Positions 18,601 through 26,855 of a stretch of 64,000 nt of DNA are shown here, piece by piece. Both the position numbers and the translations under genes were made by a program. Source of the stretch: Acidobacteriaceae bacterium KBS 83 (GTDB taxonomy: Bacteria > Acidobacteriota > Terriglobia > Terriglobales > Acidobacteriaceae). The notes under the pieces were generated by a model. That model did no database searches, was not told the origin of the DNA, and saw nothing but the letters and a program-made list of their open reading frames with translations. Where the stretch lies: NCBI GenBank assembly GCA_000381585.1, contig KB906736.1, positions 62,001-126,000 on the forward strand, read 5' to 3'. Position 1 is the first letter of the stretch; each line of letters opens with the position of its first letter.

Positions 18601-19234
18601 CCTCGCACAGATAGTGGCTGTCATTGGTCGCCACCAGCGGAATGCCGAGTTCCTTTTCCATCCGGAACATGTCCGCATGGATCTTCTTTTCAAGTTCGAG
18701 CCCCTGGTCCTGGATCTCGAGAAAGAAGTTCCCCTTGCCGAAGATGTCCTGATACCCGGCAGCCACATCGCGGGCGGCCTCGTATTTCCCTGCCATCAGG
18801 TTCTCGCAGAACTCGCCTGCGAGACACCCGGAGAATCCGATCAGTCCGCTCGAGTGCTCGGCCAGGTAACGCTTCGACACCCGCGGTTTGCGATAAAAGC
18901 CATGCAGCGACGCCTCCGAAGTGATGCGGACCAGATTGCGATAGCCCTCTTCGTTCTCCGCCAATACCAGCAGATGGTTGTAGTCGTCGCCCTGAGGATC
19001 GGCGCGATGGTCCTCCTTCTTGCACACGTAGAGTTCGCAGCCCAGGATCGGCTTGATCCCCTTGGCCTTCGCGGCATCGAAGAAGTGCACCGCGCCGTAG
19101 ATATTGCCGTGATCGGTGATCGCAACGGCCTTTTGACCGATGGATTCCACGCGCGCGACCAGTTTTTCGACATCGCAGGCGCCATCCAGCAATGAGTAGT
19201 CCGTGTGCAGATGAAGGTGGGTAAACTCAGCCAT
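15692..19234 (-). CDS. dnaE: DNA polymerase III alpha subunit
   Basis: 1180 residues, full length for DnaE. The N-terminal PHP domain starts HLHLHTDYSLLDG (residues 7-18) with metal-ligand pattern AITDHGNIYG. The polymerase active site shows GPGRGSAAGSLVAY (about 367-380) and PDIDIDF (about 408-414) with the catalytic aspartates. The fingers/thumb, HhH (FGLTAIKNVG) and C-terminal OB-fold region (IALAGVIVGLKV) follow. It copies the chromosome within the replisome. It is the DnaE1 type. It reads alone on the minus strand, 52 bases before the acyltransferase gene. Confidence 0.98.
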   Translation of the reverse strand: MAEFTHLHLHTDYSLLDGACDVEKLVARVESIGQKAVAITDHGNIYGAVHFFDAAKAKGIKPILGCELYVCKKEDHRADPQGDDYNHLLVLAENEEGYRNLVRITSEASLHGFYRKPRVSKRYLAEHSSGLIGFSGCLAGEFCENLMAGKYEAARDVAAGYQDIFGKGNFFLEIQDQGLELEKKIHADMFRMEKELGIPLVATNDSHYLCEDDHHAHEVLLCVQTAGSIHDPKRFKFDSDQFYVKSAEEMERLFSHAPEVVSRTMEFAERCQLKLNKVDNPFPEFTVPAGHTIDSYFEEVCRAGFEKRLATAIQHLKDRGLLRKTEADYRERLEREIQCIKQMKFPGYFLIVWDFIRYAKEHEIPVGPGRGSAAGSLVAYVMEITDIDPLQNELLFERFLNPERVSMPDIDIDFCMNRRGEVIEYVTRKYGREQVAQIITFNTMAAKAAIKDVGRALDMPYGDVDRIAKLVPATIGITIEQALKDSHQLQAAYEAEAQVRELVDTAKKLEGLVRGAGVHAAGVVIAPKPLTELVPVSRSKNDEIVTAYDMKAVEKMGLLKMDFLGLTTLTVIDDCLKLIRRNQNVEIDMARVPLDDQTTYEQVFHKALTSGVFQFESGGMRDVLRRYRPTTVEDLTALNALYRPGPIQGGMIDDFIERKWGRRKVEYELPELEKILTETLGVIVYQEQVMQIANVLAGYSLGEADLLRRAMGKKNPVEMAKQRERFLKGAADHKHPKDKATRIFDLMEQFAGYGFNKSHSAAYALLAYHTAYLKTHYPVEFMAALLTSEISKPENVVKYISECREMEIAVEPPNVQISDADFTPDGKVIRFGLTAIKNVGRNAIDSILAARAKLAEEAKRGFTSLWEFCELVDLRLLNKRVIESLIKAGALDSFGPRAQLMAAVDKAMERAQKSQRDLAAGQSGLFGGLGAIFDEAPVNGTGGLHGDDPLPNVPDWDENLRLQSEKEVLGFFVSGHPMDKYADKLKNLKAVSTVDALEMKPAPPTRRGEQRPENEIALAGVIVGLKVAKSKRSGELYAQAALEDTLGKIDLIAFPKDYPKLAESLKIDVPVLVRGQLRAEEDAAPKLALSSIQALEDVRVKLPQNVRIKVTLDRATDQTLLSLHAMIQEAPGPGKLMINLEQRGEFEVMLEPEGFTVGADRIFIERAEGLLGRGAVKVID

Positions 19235-19330
19235 CTCTTCTCATTTTAGTTGTCCGCGCACTCACGAAGAATCGGGACAGGCTGTGCGTACCGCGTAGCT
19301 CTTTGAGGAAATCCGGCTGCAAACGCAGAA

Positions 19331-19355
19331 AGAGGCGAGCATCCTGCTCGCCTCT
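19331..19355 (-). terminator. terminator after the nucleotidyltransferase gene
   Basis: AGAGGCGAGCA and TGCTCGCCTCT form a perfect 11-base-pair stem with a 3-base loop. On the minus strand it follows the stop at 19377 by about 20 bases and is trailed by TTCTGCGTTTG. The T-run is weak. Confidence 0.7.
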
Positions 19356-19376
19356 CGAACCAGGATCTGCAACAGT

Positions 19377-21200
19377 TCAGCGCTTCTTTTTTGCCGGCGT
19401 CTTTTTTGCAGGTGCCTTTTTCGCCGCGCTCTTTTTCGCCGGCGGCTTCTTCGCGGGAACAGCCTTCTTCGCCGCTTTCTGCGGAGCCTTTACCGCTTTT
19501 GCCTTCACAGCAGGCTTCTTTGTCGCAACCTTTTTCGCCGCCACGGCCTTTTTCGCCGCCGGCTTCACGGCTGCCTTCTTTGCTGGCGTCGCTTTTCCAG
19601 TCGCAGCCTTCTTCGCGGGCGCCGCAGCCTTCGGTTTCGCTTCCGGCTTCGCAGCCTTTGTGGGCGACTTCGCGGGTGCCGCCACTTTTGCAGGGACAGC
19701 CTTCGCAGGCACTCCCTTGGCTGGCACCGGCTTGGCTGGCACCGTTTTTTCCGGCGAGGCCTTCTCTTCGGCAGCCTTCGCCGGTGTGGCGGGCTTTGCT
19801 TTTGCGGGAGCCGCAGTAGCGGCTGCCACCTCAGGCGACTTCTTTGCCGCTTCCGCTCCTTCTTCCTTCTTTGCCGATTTCTTCTTCGAGGCGCGCGACT
19901 TCCGCAGGCTGACCGGCGGAGGCGGCGCTGGTGGAGAGTACGGCTCGAGGAAGGCACGCAGCGCAGCCTCGTCGTTCAGCTTGTTGTCCATCGTTTGGAA
20001 GAACAGCTCCTCCAGCAGTTCCGGATAGCGCTCGATCTCGGGGGTGATGCGCATCTCGAGCATCAGCGCGGTCGGCACCTTCTGGCGCGCCTCCGGCCAC
20101 ACATTGAAGAAATTCTTAAACTTGTTCTGGATCGCGGCACCCTTGCCCGTCAGCCCCAGCCACAACACCGGCTCCGCAGCGGAGCGCGTCATCAGCTTCC
20201 AACTTGTCGACGGCGCACTGGATTCCTTTGCGGTCAGCTTCGCCGCAAACGCTTCCGCTTCCTTGTCCAGCTTTTCCCATTCCTTTACGAAGCCTGGACG
20301 CACAAACAGCTTCTTCAGTCCTGCAATGTCCTTGGGCTGCATGCGGGCCGTCAGCAGCTCCATCGCCGCGGCAGAGATGTCCGCATAGATCCCCTCGATC
20401 TGCAGGCGCGTCTGCAGCTCGTGCAGCTGCGCCAGGCCCTGAGCGTCGGCCTTGCTCACCGTCCACGCCGGGTAAAGCTGCTTCATCCAACCCTGGTCTT
20501 CGAGGGTGCGCAGCATCTCCAGCGGATTCTCCTCGTGGCCGATCTCCTCCAGCTCGTACCCACGCTGGTAATTTGTGATCTGGGAAAAGACGCCTTCTTC
20601 GATTGCGTTGTCGAAACGCTGCTTGGTGCGCTCGTCCATCAGCCAGCCTAGGCGCGTGCCCAGTCGTACAGCGCGGAGCAGCCGGATCGGGTCTTCCAGA
20701 AAGCCGTAGTTGCTCACCAACCGTAGCGTCCGCATCTCGATATCTGCCACGCCATTGGTGGGATCCATCAACAGCCCGTACGAGCCCTCGTTCAGCGAGA
20801 TGGCCATGGCGTTGACAGTAAAGTCGCGGCGCCGCAGGTCTTCCAGGATGTTCGTCCACTCGTAGGTGGGGTGTGCCAGTTTGGCAAAGGTCTCCTTGCG
20901 GGCGCTCGAGACCTCCAGCCTCACGCCGCCGGGATAGCGAAGAAACAGCGTCTGGGACGGAGCATGGGAGCCCCAGTGGATGAAGCCGGCAGAATCCAGC
21001 GCCTGCCGCAGGTTAAGGGCATTTCCCTGAACCGTTACATCAAAGTCGCGGACGGGATGGCCGCTGGTTAGGTCGCGAACAGCGCCTCCGGTAAGAAAAC
21101 TGGTCATGCCCTCGGCGCGGGCGGCATCGCGGACTAGACTGAGGGCATTGCGCTGCGCCAGAGAAAGGCGGCGTTCCAGCAAGTAAACGTAGTCTGGCAT
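19377..21200 (-). CDS. tRNA nucleotidyltransferase/poly(A) polymerase family protein with histone-H1-like tail
   Basis: 607 residues. The N-terminal catalytic head is clear: LTGGAVRDLTSG, then VRDFDVTVQGN with the metal-binding Asp pair, then RRRDFTVNAMAI and DPIRLLRAVRLG. This is the class II CCA-adding/poly(A) polymerase fold, which adds nucleotides to RNA 3' ends. The helical body runs to about residue 425. From about 430 to the end (roughly 175 residues) the protein is almost only Lys, Ala, Pro and Val in AKKA/PAKK repeats, like the tail of histone H1 or bacterial AlgP/Hc1. The tail should bind nucleic acid or polyphosphate (inference). A typical CCA enzyme is 370-450 residues, so the tail is an addition. 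It ends at a terminator. Confidence 0.85.
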   Translation of the reverse strand: MPDYVYLLERRLSLAQRNALSLVRDAARAEGMTSFLTGGAVRDLTSGHPVRDFDVTVQGNALNLRQALDSAGFIHWGSHAPSQTLFLRYPGGVRLEVSSARKETFAKLAHPTYEWTNILEDLRRRDFTVNAMAISLNEGSYGLLMDPTNGVADIEMRTLRLVSNYGFLEDPIRLLRAVRLGTRLGWLMDERTKQRFDNAIEEGVFSQITNYQRGYELEEIGHEENPLEMLRTLEDQGWMKQLYPAWTVSKADAQGLAQLHELQTRLQIEGIYADISAAAMELLTARMQPKDIAGLKKLFVRPGFVKEWEKLDKEAEAFAAKLTAKESSAPSTSWKLMTRSAAEPVLWLGLTGKGAAIQNKFKNFFNVWPEARQKVPTALMLEMRITPEIERYPELLEELFFQTMDNKLNDEAALRAFLEPYSPPAPPPPVSLRKSRASKKKSAKKEEGAEAAKKSPEVAAATAAPAKAKPATPAKAAEEKASPEKTVPAKPVPAKGVPAKAVPAKVAAPAKSPTKAAKPEAKPKAAAPAKKAATGKATPAKKAAVKPAAKKAVAAKKVATKKPAVKAKAVKAPQKAAKKAVPAKKPPAKKSAAKKAPAKKTPAKKKR

Positions 21201-21404
21201 GTTCGTGCCTTGAGCCGTCCGCCAGCAGTCGGCTGGTTGGCTCTATGTCACTCTTTCTGGGAGACTTATCGTTAGCACAATCTACTGTTCAACGCCTAAA
21301 GGTATCATAATGTGACTATCTTGGCTACCATTCTGCACACTTTCCGCTGCAATGGATCGCCCGGTATGAGACAATCCCGCGAGCCTTTGGCTGGAGGCTA
21401 ATCC

Positions 21405-21935
21405 ATGGCCAGCACACAGAAGAAAGCCGTCCTCCGCATGCACGATGGAAACTGGATGGCCGGCTATCTGCCCGCCACCGGCTTCATCCGTCGGGCTGTC
21501 TCTCCGGACGCGATCGAGCTGCTGGATCTCTCTGCGCGCCGTCAGGTAGTCCCACTGGCATCGCTCAAATGGGCGTGCTTTGTGCGCGATTTCAACTCCG
21601 GCGAAACCACAAACCCGGAACGTCTGTTGCGCACCACCTTTTCCGGTCGGCCGCGTCTGGCCGGCTTGTGGCTCCGGCTGACCCTCAAGGACGAGAGCGC
21701 TCTCGAAGGGATGGCCGCCAACGATCTCACTCTGCTTGATCCCACAGGGCTGCTCTTAACCCCGCCGGACACCCGCTCGAACACCCAACGCATCTTTCTG
21801 CCGCGCACCAGCATTGCGGAGTTGAGCGTGATAGCTGTCATTGGCGCCAGCGGAGCGGCCACGGGCCGCAAGCCACCTGCCTCAGCGCGTCAGCAGGGCG
21901 ATCTCTTCCCTGTCGCGACGCCGAAAGCCCTCTAG
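21405..21935 (+). CDS. conserved hypothetical protein
   Basis: 176 residues behind a good GGAGG site eight bases upstream. I do not recognise a named family. The N-terminal half repeats a beta pattern with a glycine turn ([20 protein letters not shown], then LELLD-like strand pairs and [18 protein letters not shown]), then [15 protein letters not shown] and [10 protein letters not shown]. This could be a small beta-barrel, perhaps like a PilZ or SH3-type fold (guess). No signal peptide or membrane helix. It precedes lpxD by 61 bases on the same strand and may share its transcript. Confidence 0.7.
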   Translation: MASTQKKAVLRMHDGNWMAGYLPATGFIRRAVSPDAIELLDLSARRQVVPLASLKWACFVRDFNSGETTNPERLLRTTFSGRPRLAGLWLRLTLKDESALEGMAANDLTLLDPTGLLLTPPDTRSNTQRIFLPRTSIAELSVIAVIGASGAATGRKPPASARQQGDLFPVATPKAL

Positions 21936-21996
21936 GATCACTGCGCGCCGCCCGCGTCCCCTCCGGAAGGCAACTCAGTCGATTACCATTCAAAGC

Positions 21997-23013
21997 ATGA
22001 AGCTTGGCGAACTAGCCGCGCAGCTCGGCGCAACCCTCCACGGTGATCGCGAAGCGGAGATCACTGGCGTGGCGGGGATCGAGGAAGCAAGCGCTGGCCA
22101 GGTCACCTTCGTCTCAAATCCGCGCTATGCCTCGGCTGCAAAGACGACCCGGGCAAGCGCAGTGCTGGTCACGCCCGACTTTCCGGAAATCACTGCTCAC
22201 ACTCTCCGGCTGCCAAATCCGTACCTCGCCTTTGCCGAGGCCATCGCTCTGCTTCATCCGGCACCAGCGTATCCACCCGGAGTACATCCCACCGCAGTCA
22301 TCGATCCCTCTGCGAGCATCGGTACCGGTGCACACATCGGCGCCTATGTTGTGATTGGCGCGGGAGTCCGGATTGGTGATCGCGCCGTCCTGCTCCCACA
22401 CGTCGTCATCTATCCTGGCGTCACGGCGGGGCACAACTTCTTTGCTCATGCTCACTCGGTTGTCCGCGAGAACTGTCTTCTGAGCGACAATGTCATCCTT
22501 CAGAACGGCGTTATCGTTGGCGGGGATGGCTTCGGCTTTGCCAAACGCGATGACGGTTCCTGGCAGAAGATTCCGCAGTCGGGTCCGGTGCGCATCGGCA
22601 ATGACGTTGAGATCCAGGCCAACGCATGCATCGATCGCGCCAGTGTGGGTGCGACCGTCATCGCCGATGGCGCAAAGATCGACAACCTCGTGCAGGTCGG
22701 CCACGGCTCGAGCGTGGGTGAGAACACGTTGTTGTGCGCGCAGGTCGGGCTCGCCGGATCCACCGAAGTCGGCCGCAGTGTCGTACTTGCCGGACAGGTT
22801 GGCGTCGCAGGCCACTGCAAGATCGGCGATGGCGCCGTCGCCACTGCCCAATCAGGCATTCCGAACGACGTGCCTGCGGGCAAAGTCGTCAGCGGCTATC
22901 CCGCGATCGACAATCGTCAGTGGCTGCGCGCATCGGCAATCTTCCAGCGGTTACCTGAATTATTCCGCCGCCGTTTCGTAAGATCACAGAACGAATCGTT
23001 CTCAGATCAATGA
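21997..23013 (+). CDS. lpxD: UDP-3-O-acylglucosamine N-acyltransferase
   Basis: 338 residues from ATG 21997; a longer frame from 21841 overlaps the upstream gene and adds an Arg-rich stretch unlike the family. LpxD adds the second acyl chain in lipid A synthesis. The N-terminal uridine-binding domain ([35 protein letters not shown]) is followed by left-handed beta-helix hexapeptide repeats ([37 protein letters not shown]). The catalytic His region reads [15 protein letters not shown]. It lies apart from lpxA, lpxB or fabZ, none of which is in the window. Confidence 0.96.
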   Translation: MKLGELAAQLGATLHGDREAEITGVAGIEEASAGQVTFVSNPRYASAAKTTRASAVLVTPDFPEITAHTLRLPNPYLAFAEAIALLHPAPAYPPGVHPTAVIDPSASIGTGAHIGAYVVIGAGVRIGDRAVLLPHVVIYPGVTAGHNFFAHAHSVVRENCLLSDNVILQNGVIVGGDGFGFAKRDDGSWQKIPQSGPVRIGNDVEIQANACIDRASVGATVIADGAKIDNLVQVGHGSSVGENTLLCAQVGLAGSTEVGRSVVLAGQVGVAGHCKIGDGAVATAQSGIPNDVPAGKVVSGYPAIDNRQWLRASAIFQRLPELFRRRFVRSQNESFSDQ

Positions 23014-23097
23014 AGACCAGTAAGATGCAGACAAATAAATCGGTTACCGCAGAAAGCCCGGCAGCGCTCGGGTGCATCTCCGCATCGAAACGGTCAA

Positions 23098-23904
23098 ATG
23101 TCCGACATTGAGGAAACTAAGCCCTCGGGCACGGTCGCTGAAGCCGTGCAGGAAGAGCCGGTTCGCGTCCTGCTGCTCGACGACCATCCGGAGAACCTCC
23201 TCCTGCGCTCGACCATTCTGCGCAAGCATGGCTATGTCGCCGAAACCGCCGACTCGGTCGAGGAGGCGGAAAAGCTGCTGGACCGTATCGACATCGCCGT
23301 GCTCGATTACCACCTCGGTGCCGGACGCTTCGGCACGGATGTGGCCGCGGAGCTGCGCGAGCGGCGGCCGGAAGTACCGATCATCATCCTCTCCGCCACA
23401 CTCGAGCGACGCTTTGGCGGTGTCGAGGACATGCATCTGCTGAAGGGCTACAGCTCCATCGACGATCTGGTCAACGCACTTCGCGGCTTCGAAGCCAAAC
23501 GCCGAGGCAGGCCCGTGGTCGTGGACGCGCGCGACTTCTTCTACTCCCGCATCAACATGGCGATGGGCGACGACGTTGTGCTCGAGATCCTTGACGCCAA
23601 TGGGAACTGGCAGTACGTGAACGACACTTGCGCCCGTCTTCTCGAACGGCCACGCGACTGGTTTCCGGGCAAAAACATGTTCGTTGAGATGCCGGAGCTC
23701 GCTCCGGACTGGCGCGACATCCTGCGCACCGTTGCGGTGCAGCGCGAGACCTACATCGATCGCACTTACCGTGGTCTTCTCAACCTTCCCCGCAAGGGTG
23801 AGGGCTGGGTCTGGAACGTGCTGGCCTTTCCTCTCACCCTGCACAACAATCAGACCGGCGTAGTGCTGACCGCCCGCATCCTGGAACGGAAAACCACCTT
23901 GTAA
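23098..23904 (+). CDS. response regulator with REC and PAS domains
   Basis: 268 residues. Residues 22-130 are a receiver domain with the acidic pair Asp28/Asp29, phospho-acceptor Asp70 (IAVLDYHLGAG), Ser99 (IILSAT) and Lys116 (HLLKGY). Residues about 150-265 look like a PAS domain (VVLEILDANGNWQYVNDTCA, RLLERPRDWFPGKNM, WVWNVLAFPL). There is no DNA-binding or kinase output, so it may pass signals through protein contacts or sense a small ligand. The start has no strong ribosome site. It stands 84 bases after lpxD. Confidence 0.85.
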   Translation: MSDIEETKPSGTVAEAVQEEPVRVLLLDDHPENLLLRSTILRKHGYVAETADSVEEAEKLLDRIDIAVLDYHLGAGRFGTDVAAELRERRPEVPIIILSATLERRFGGVEDMHLLKGYSSIDDLVNALRGFEAKRRGRPVVVDARDFFYSRINMAMGDDVVLEILDANGNWQYVNDTCARLLERPRDWFPGKNMFVEMPELAPDWRDILRTVAVQRETYIDRTYRGLLNLPRKGEGWVWNVLAFPLTLHNNQTGVVLTARILERKTTL

Positions 23905-23954
23905 GCGCAAAGCCGCGCTTTGCGCGTGGGCCATTTGGCACAGAACAAGTACAT

Positions 23955-24335
23955 ATGAAAGTTACATTTCCATGTCTAGCCGCGCTCGGGCTTCCCTTTC
24001 TGGTCGCCGGCTGCCACTCCCGCCCCAGCCTGGGCCAGCCCGAGGCTGCATTCGTCATCACCGTCAGGAACCAGGGCCCGGACATCCATCAGCTCGAAGT
24101 GGACTACCCCAACGCAAGCTTTGGGCGCGACGCGGTCGCAAGCGGAGCAAGTTTCAACTACCCGCCCAAGCTGATTGGCTCCGGCCCGGTGAAGGTGACC
24201 TTCAACGACTCCGCCGGAAAAAGCCATACGGCAACAGGGCCCACAGTGCAGGAGGGGATGCACAAAAATCTGGTCATTTCCATTGGCGAGGATGAGAGCA
24301 TTATCTTTCAGGAGCTGCCGCTGCCGACGCCATGA
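23955..24335 (+). CDS. small lipoprotein
   Basis: 126 residues with a lipoprotein signal: a hydrophobic run ending LPFLVAGC, where Cys20 would be lipidated. The mature part is beta-rich (AAFVITVRNQGPDIHQLEVDY, VKVTFNDSAGKSH) and could be a small immunoglobulin-like sandwich. Family unknown to me. It is 50 bases after the REC-PAS gene and 50 before the next exported protein, all on one strand. Confidence 0.75.
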   Translation: MKVTFPCLAALGLPFLVAGCHSRPSLGQPEAAFVITVRNQGPDIHQLEVDYPNASFGRDAVASGASFNYPPKLIGSGPVKVTFNDSAGKSHTATGPTVQEGMHKNLVISIGEDESIIFQELPLPTP

Positions 24336-24385
24336 CCGCAACAATCGAGCCGGCATCGCGTCCATAGAAGTACGTGAAAGAACCA

Positions 24386-25267
24386 ATGCGCAACCTTTCG
24401 CTCATTGCAGTCATGGTTGTCAGCCTCTCCGCAATCGCGCAGGAGCCTTCCGTGTCACCCGCGCAGACTGCCAACCCGCAAGAACAAGCGCCTGCTCCGG
24501 ACCAAGCCCCTGCTCCGGAGCAACGTCCGGCTTACCAGCGAGGTCCCGCTCCCGAGCCTCCCTCTCCCATTCTGCCCTCGCCATCCGACACTTCTCGAAT
24601 CCCCGCTTACGCAATCCCGTCGTTGGGACTCGAGACAAGTGTCGCCTGGAAAGGAGTCCACGACGACGAGACCAAGGGCTCCTCCAACGGTCAAACGAAT
24701 TATCCGGTCTTTCCCGATGGTCGCAATGGCGTGCCTGGACGCCAGTTCGTCACCTGGTACGGTGACAAGGGCGGCCAGCGCTATCACCTGACATTTGGTC
24801 GCGATCCAAATGCCACGCACTTCGTCTATGCGGCGAACGTCTATCTCGTCGACCCCTCTGAAGTCGAGAATGTCGAGATGGATATGAATCAGGTGATGTC
24901 CGATGGTCGAACCGTCATCTACGGCACCCAGTGCGCAGCCCACTCGAAAACCTGGGAGTACACCTATGTGGACCGCTCCGGGACCCACTGGCACCCCTCG
25001 AATATCCATTGCAACCCGCACGACTGGGGCAAAAAGAAGTGGCACAGAGTCCAGATCGGCATGCATCGCGACGAAGGCGGAAATGTCACCTATGACTGGG
25101 TGAACTTTGATGGCGTCTACACAGACTTTCAAGGCGCAAACGCCTTCTCGGCTCGGGCGCTCCGCTGGACGCCGGGCGAACTGCTGCTAAACTTCCAGAT
25201 TGACGGCGCCCGCAAGAAGGGCGTGATGGACGCCTACCTGAACAACCTTGCCGTCTACCGATGGTGA
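24386..25267 (+). CDS. exported protein with Pro/Gln-rich linker and beta-sandwich-like domain
   Basis: 293 residues from ATG 24386; a GTG at 24374 is possible. Signal peptide MRNLSLIAVMVVSLSAIA. Residues 20-65 are a disordered linker with APAPDQAPAPEQ repeats. The rest is Trp/Tyr/His-rich with alternating strands (HFVYAANVYLVDPSEV, TWEYTYVDRSGTHWHP) and ends LNNLAVYRW. The composition suggests a concanavalin-like or other jelly-roll carbohydrate-binding sandwich, but I see no catalytic motif. Two cysteines (GTQCAAHS, NIHCNPH) may form a disulphide. Confidence 0.75.
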   Translation: MRNLSLIAVMVVSLSAIAQEPSVSPAQTANPQEQAPAPDQAPAPEQRPAYQRGPAPEPPSPILPSPSDTSRIPAYAIPSLGLETSVAWKGVHDDETKGSSNGQTNYPVFPDGRNGVPGRQFVTWYGDKGGQRYHLTFGRDPNATHFVYAANVYLVDPSEVENVEMDMNQVMSDGRTVIYGTQCAAHSKTWEYTYVDRSGTHWHPSNIHCNPHDWGKKKWHRVQIGMHRDEGGNVTYDWVNFDGVYTDFQGANAFSARALRWTPGELLLNFQIDGARKKGVMDAYLNNLAVYRW

Positions 25268-25729
25268 TTAGACTCCTCTGTTTAGTTAGCTCCTGTAGTT
25301 CCAGTCCTGGGTGATCTGGGCCTTGATGTTGATTGTCAATCCTGCGTCAACCTCGTTGAAAATCTGTAGCCGTCATCGTTTCAGACAAGAGATTGTACGC
25401 GGTAGGCGATTTTCGTTTCACCACGCACTAGTGGCCTACCCCAGAAGAGAGGAATAGCGTTTGGGGCGTGAAACCTCTTGCACGAGAACTTGGCATGTCG
25501 GACAAGTAGCTCTAGTCTCGAATTGCAAATAGCAGGGCAATGCACACAATGAACCTGCTTTACGCAGGCCGGCTGAATAACTCTTGCTAAACGGCCATGT
25601 AGCTAACAACCGGTACAAATCGGCGCTCATTGAGTGATTCTGGCGATGATGCGCCAACCGTTCGAATACCTCACCGTATTGCAGCGTCACTCCGCCGCCG
25701 TTGTCGCGCCTCCCGGCGAGGCTGGACGG
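25268..25729. other. 462-base gap, lower GC, no intact gene
   Basis: The region is visibly less GC-rich than its surroundings and holds only short open frames without ribosome sites, including an 84-codon minus-strand frame at 25436-25690 with no family features. One short coding-like remnant sits at its left end (see 25285-25372). It looks like decayed sequence. Confidence 0.5.
25285..25372 (-). pseudogene. possible 3' remnant of a decayed gene
   Basis: A minus-strand frame of 28 codons between two stops reads like a protein C-terminus (LQIFNEVDAGLTINIKA then QITQDWNYRS). The hydrophobic/polar alternation is beta-strand-like. No start codon or upstream part remains. I cannot name the parent family. 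Confidence 0.25.
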
Positions 25730-26134
25730 TTACGCCTCATCTCCAGCAGCCTTGCCGGATGCAGTCTCGTTCGGATAGTTGAAGAAGAGCTGATTGCCGT
25801 CGGGATCATCGACCACCAGAAGCCGGTAGCCCCACCAACCCTCCTTGACCGGAACGCCCTTGGCCTCGAGTTCTGCGCGCAGCGCGTCCAACGCGGCGAC
25901 CTGCGTCTCCGGCTCGACGTTCAGGGAAATGAACATCAACCCCATGCCAATCTTCTCCGGCCACGAGTCGGCCAGGATAAGCGCGCAGCCCTGCCGGTCG
26001 ACCTGTGCGACATCCGCTTTGCCGTCCTCGTTGTGGCGCCAGGGGCTCGTGAAGCCGAGCTGATCACCGTAAAAGCGAAGTGAGGCCTCGACGTCCTTGA
26101 CGTGCAGGACGGGGCGCGCGAACCAGTCTGTCAT
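25730..26134 (-). CDS. VOC-family (glyoxalase/bleomycin-resistance-like) protein
   Basis: 134 residues, one VOC module of two beta-alpha-beta-beta-beta units. Visible are FARPVLHVKDVEASLRFYGDQLGF at the start (His at the first metal position), then LMFISLNVEP, and YRLLVVDDPDGNQLFFNY with a family-typical Asp-Pro-Asp-Gly turn. Such proteins bind metals and act as glyoxalases, dioxygenases or bleomycin binders; the substrate is unknown. It is divergent from a second VOC gene about 270 bases away. Confidence 0.85.
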   Translation of the reverse strand: MTDWFARPVLHVKDVEASLRFYGDQLGFTSPWRHNEDGKADVAQVDRQGCALILADSWPEKIGMGLMFISLNVEPETQVAALDALRAELEAKGVPVKEGWWGYRLLVVDDPDGNQLFFNYPNETASGKAAGDEA

Positions 26135-26403
26135 AGACCATGTACCCCCGAATTAGGATCACTTTTCCAACATTAGTTCAGAAACGAGATGTCACGCTTT
26201 TGACTTTGGCAGCGTTTGAACGAATGCTCAGCCAGTCTCCGGCAGCCATATTAGTTCGGCTCCCAATGAAAAGTGGCAAATCCTCGGAATAAACGGGCAC
26301 CGTCGTCTTCGGTGTCAGTGAGCCAGGATGGAATCTCAAAACGTGCACGTTTGGCCCGACAGTCTTGGCTTTGGTCATGGTGAGGCTGCGCTACACTTGG
26401 TCC

Positions 26404-26772
26404 ATGATCCGTCAGATCGCGCCTCAGTTCTTCACGACGGACATTCCCCGCACGCTCGCCTACTACAAAGACAAGCTTGGCTTCGAGTGTCGTGGAACAT
26501 GGCAGGATCCGCCGGTCTACGCCATCGTGACGCGCGACCAGCACGCAATTCACTTCCGCTGCGCTGAGCCGCCTACAGCCAATCCAGACAAATATGACGA
26601 CGAACTGCTTGACGCATACCTCTTTGTGGAAGATGCGGACGCGCTTTTTGCCGAGTACGCAGCCAACAGCGTGGAGTTCACCCGGGAACTCGCCAACATG
26701 CCGTGGAATTCACGAGAGTTTGTAGTGAAGGAATGCGACGGTCGTCTGCTGGCCTTCGGTTCGAACTTATAG
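26404..26772 (+). CDS. VOC-family (glyoxalase-like) protein
   Basis: 122 residues from ATG 26404; ATG 26377 is an in-frame alternative. The VOC pattern is clear: IAPQFFTTDIPRTLAYYKDKLGF, then AIHFRCAE, DAYLFVEDADALFAEY and FVVKECDGRLLAFG. The C-terminal Glu-Cys-Asp-Gly replaces the usual Asp-Pro-Asp-Gly turn. It differs enough from the neighbouring VOC protein not to be a recent duplicate. It ends at a strong hairpin terminator. Confidence 0.83.
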   Translation: MIRQIAPQFFTTDIPRTLAYYKDKLGFECRGTWQDPPVYAIVTRDQHAIHFRCAEPPTANPDKYDDELLDAYLFVEDADALFAEYAANSVEFTRELANMPWNSREFVVKECDGRLLAFGSNL

Positions 26773-26803
26773 CCCGTTTCTATTGCGCCGCTGCAACTTA
26801 GAA

Positions 26804-26835
26804 ACCAAAAGCCGCTCCGAAGAGCGGCTCTTGGT
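26804..26835. terminator. bidirectional terminator
   Basis: An 8-base-pair core (26810-26817 with 26822-26829, loop CGAA) extends across one mismatch by ACCAA/TTGGT. It lies between two convergent genes, with T-rich sequence on both sides. Confidence 0.8.
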
Positions 26836-26855
26836 TTATGCAACTTCGAGTGTGC

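Noticed and set aside
18149-19195. 348-codon plus-strand frame
   Set aside because: Antisense to dnaE; Leu/Arg-rich with no motif.
19303-20028. 241-codon Phe/Ala-rich plus-strand frame resembling a repeat membrane protein
   Set aside because: It is the complement of the Lys/Ala/Pro tail codons of the nucleotidyltransferase; FFAG repeats mirror AKKA repeats.
25436-25690. 84-codon minus-strand frame
   Set aside because: No ribosome site, no family features, and in a low-GC decayed gap.
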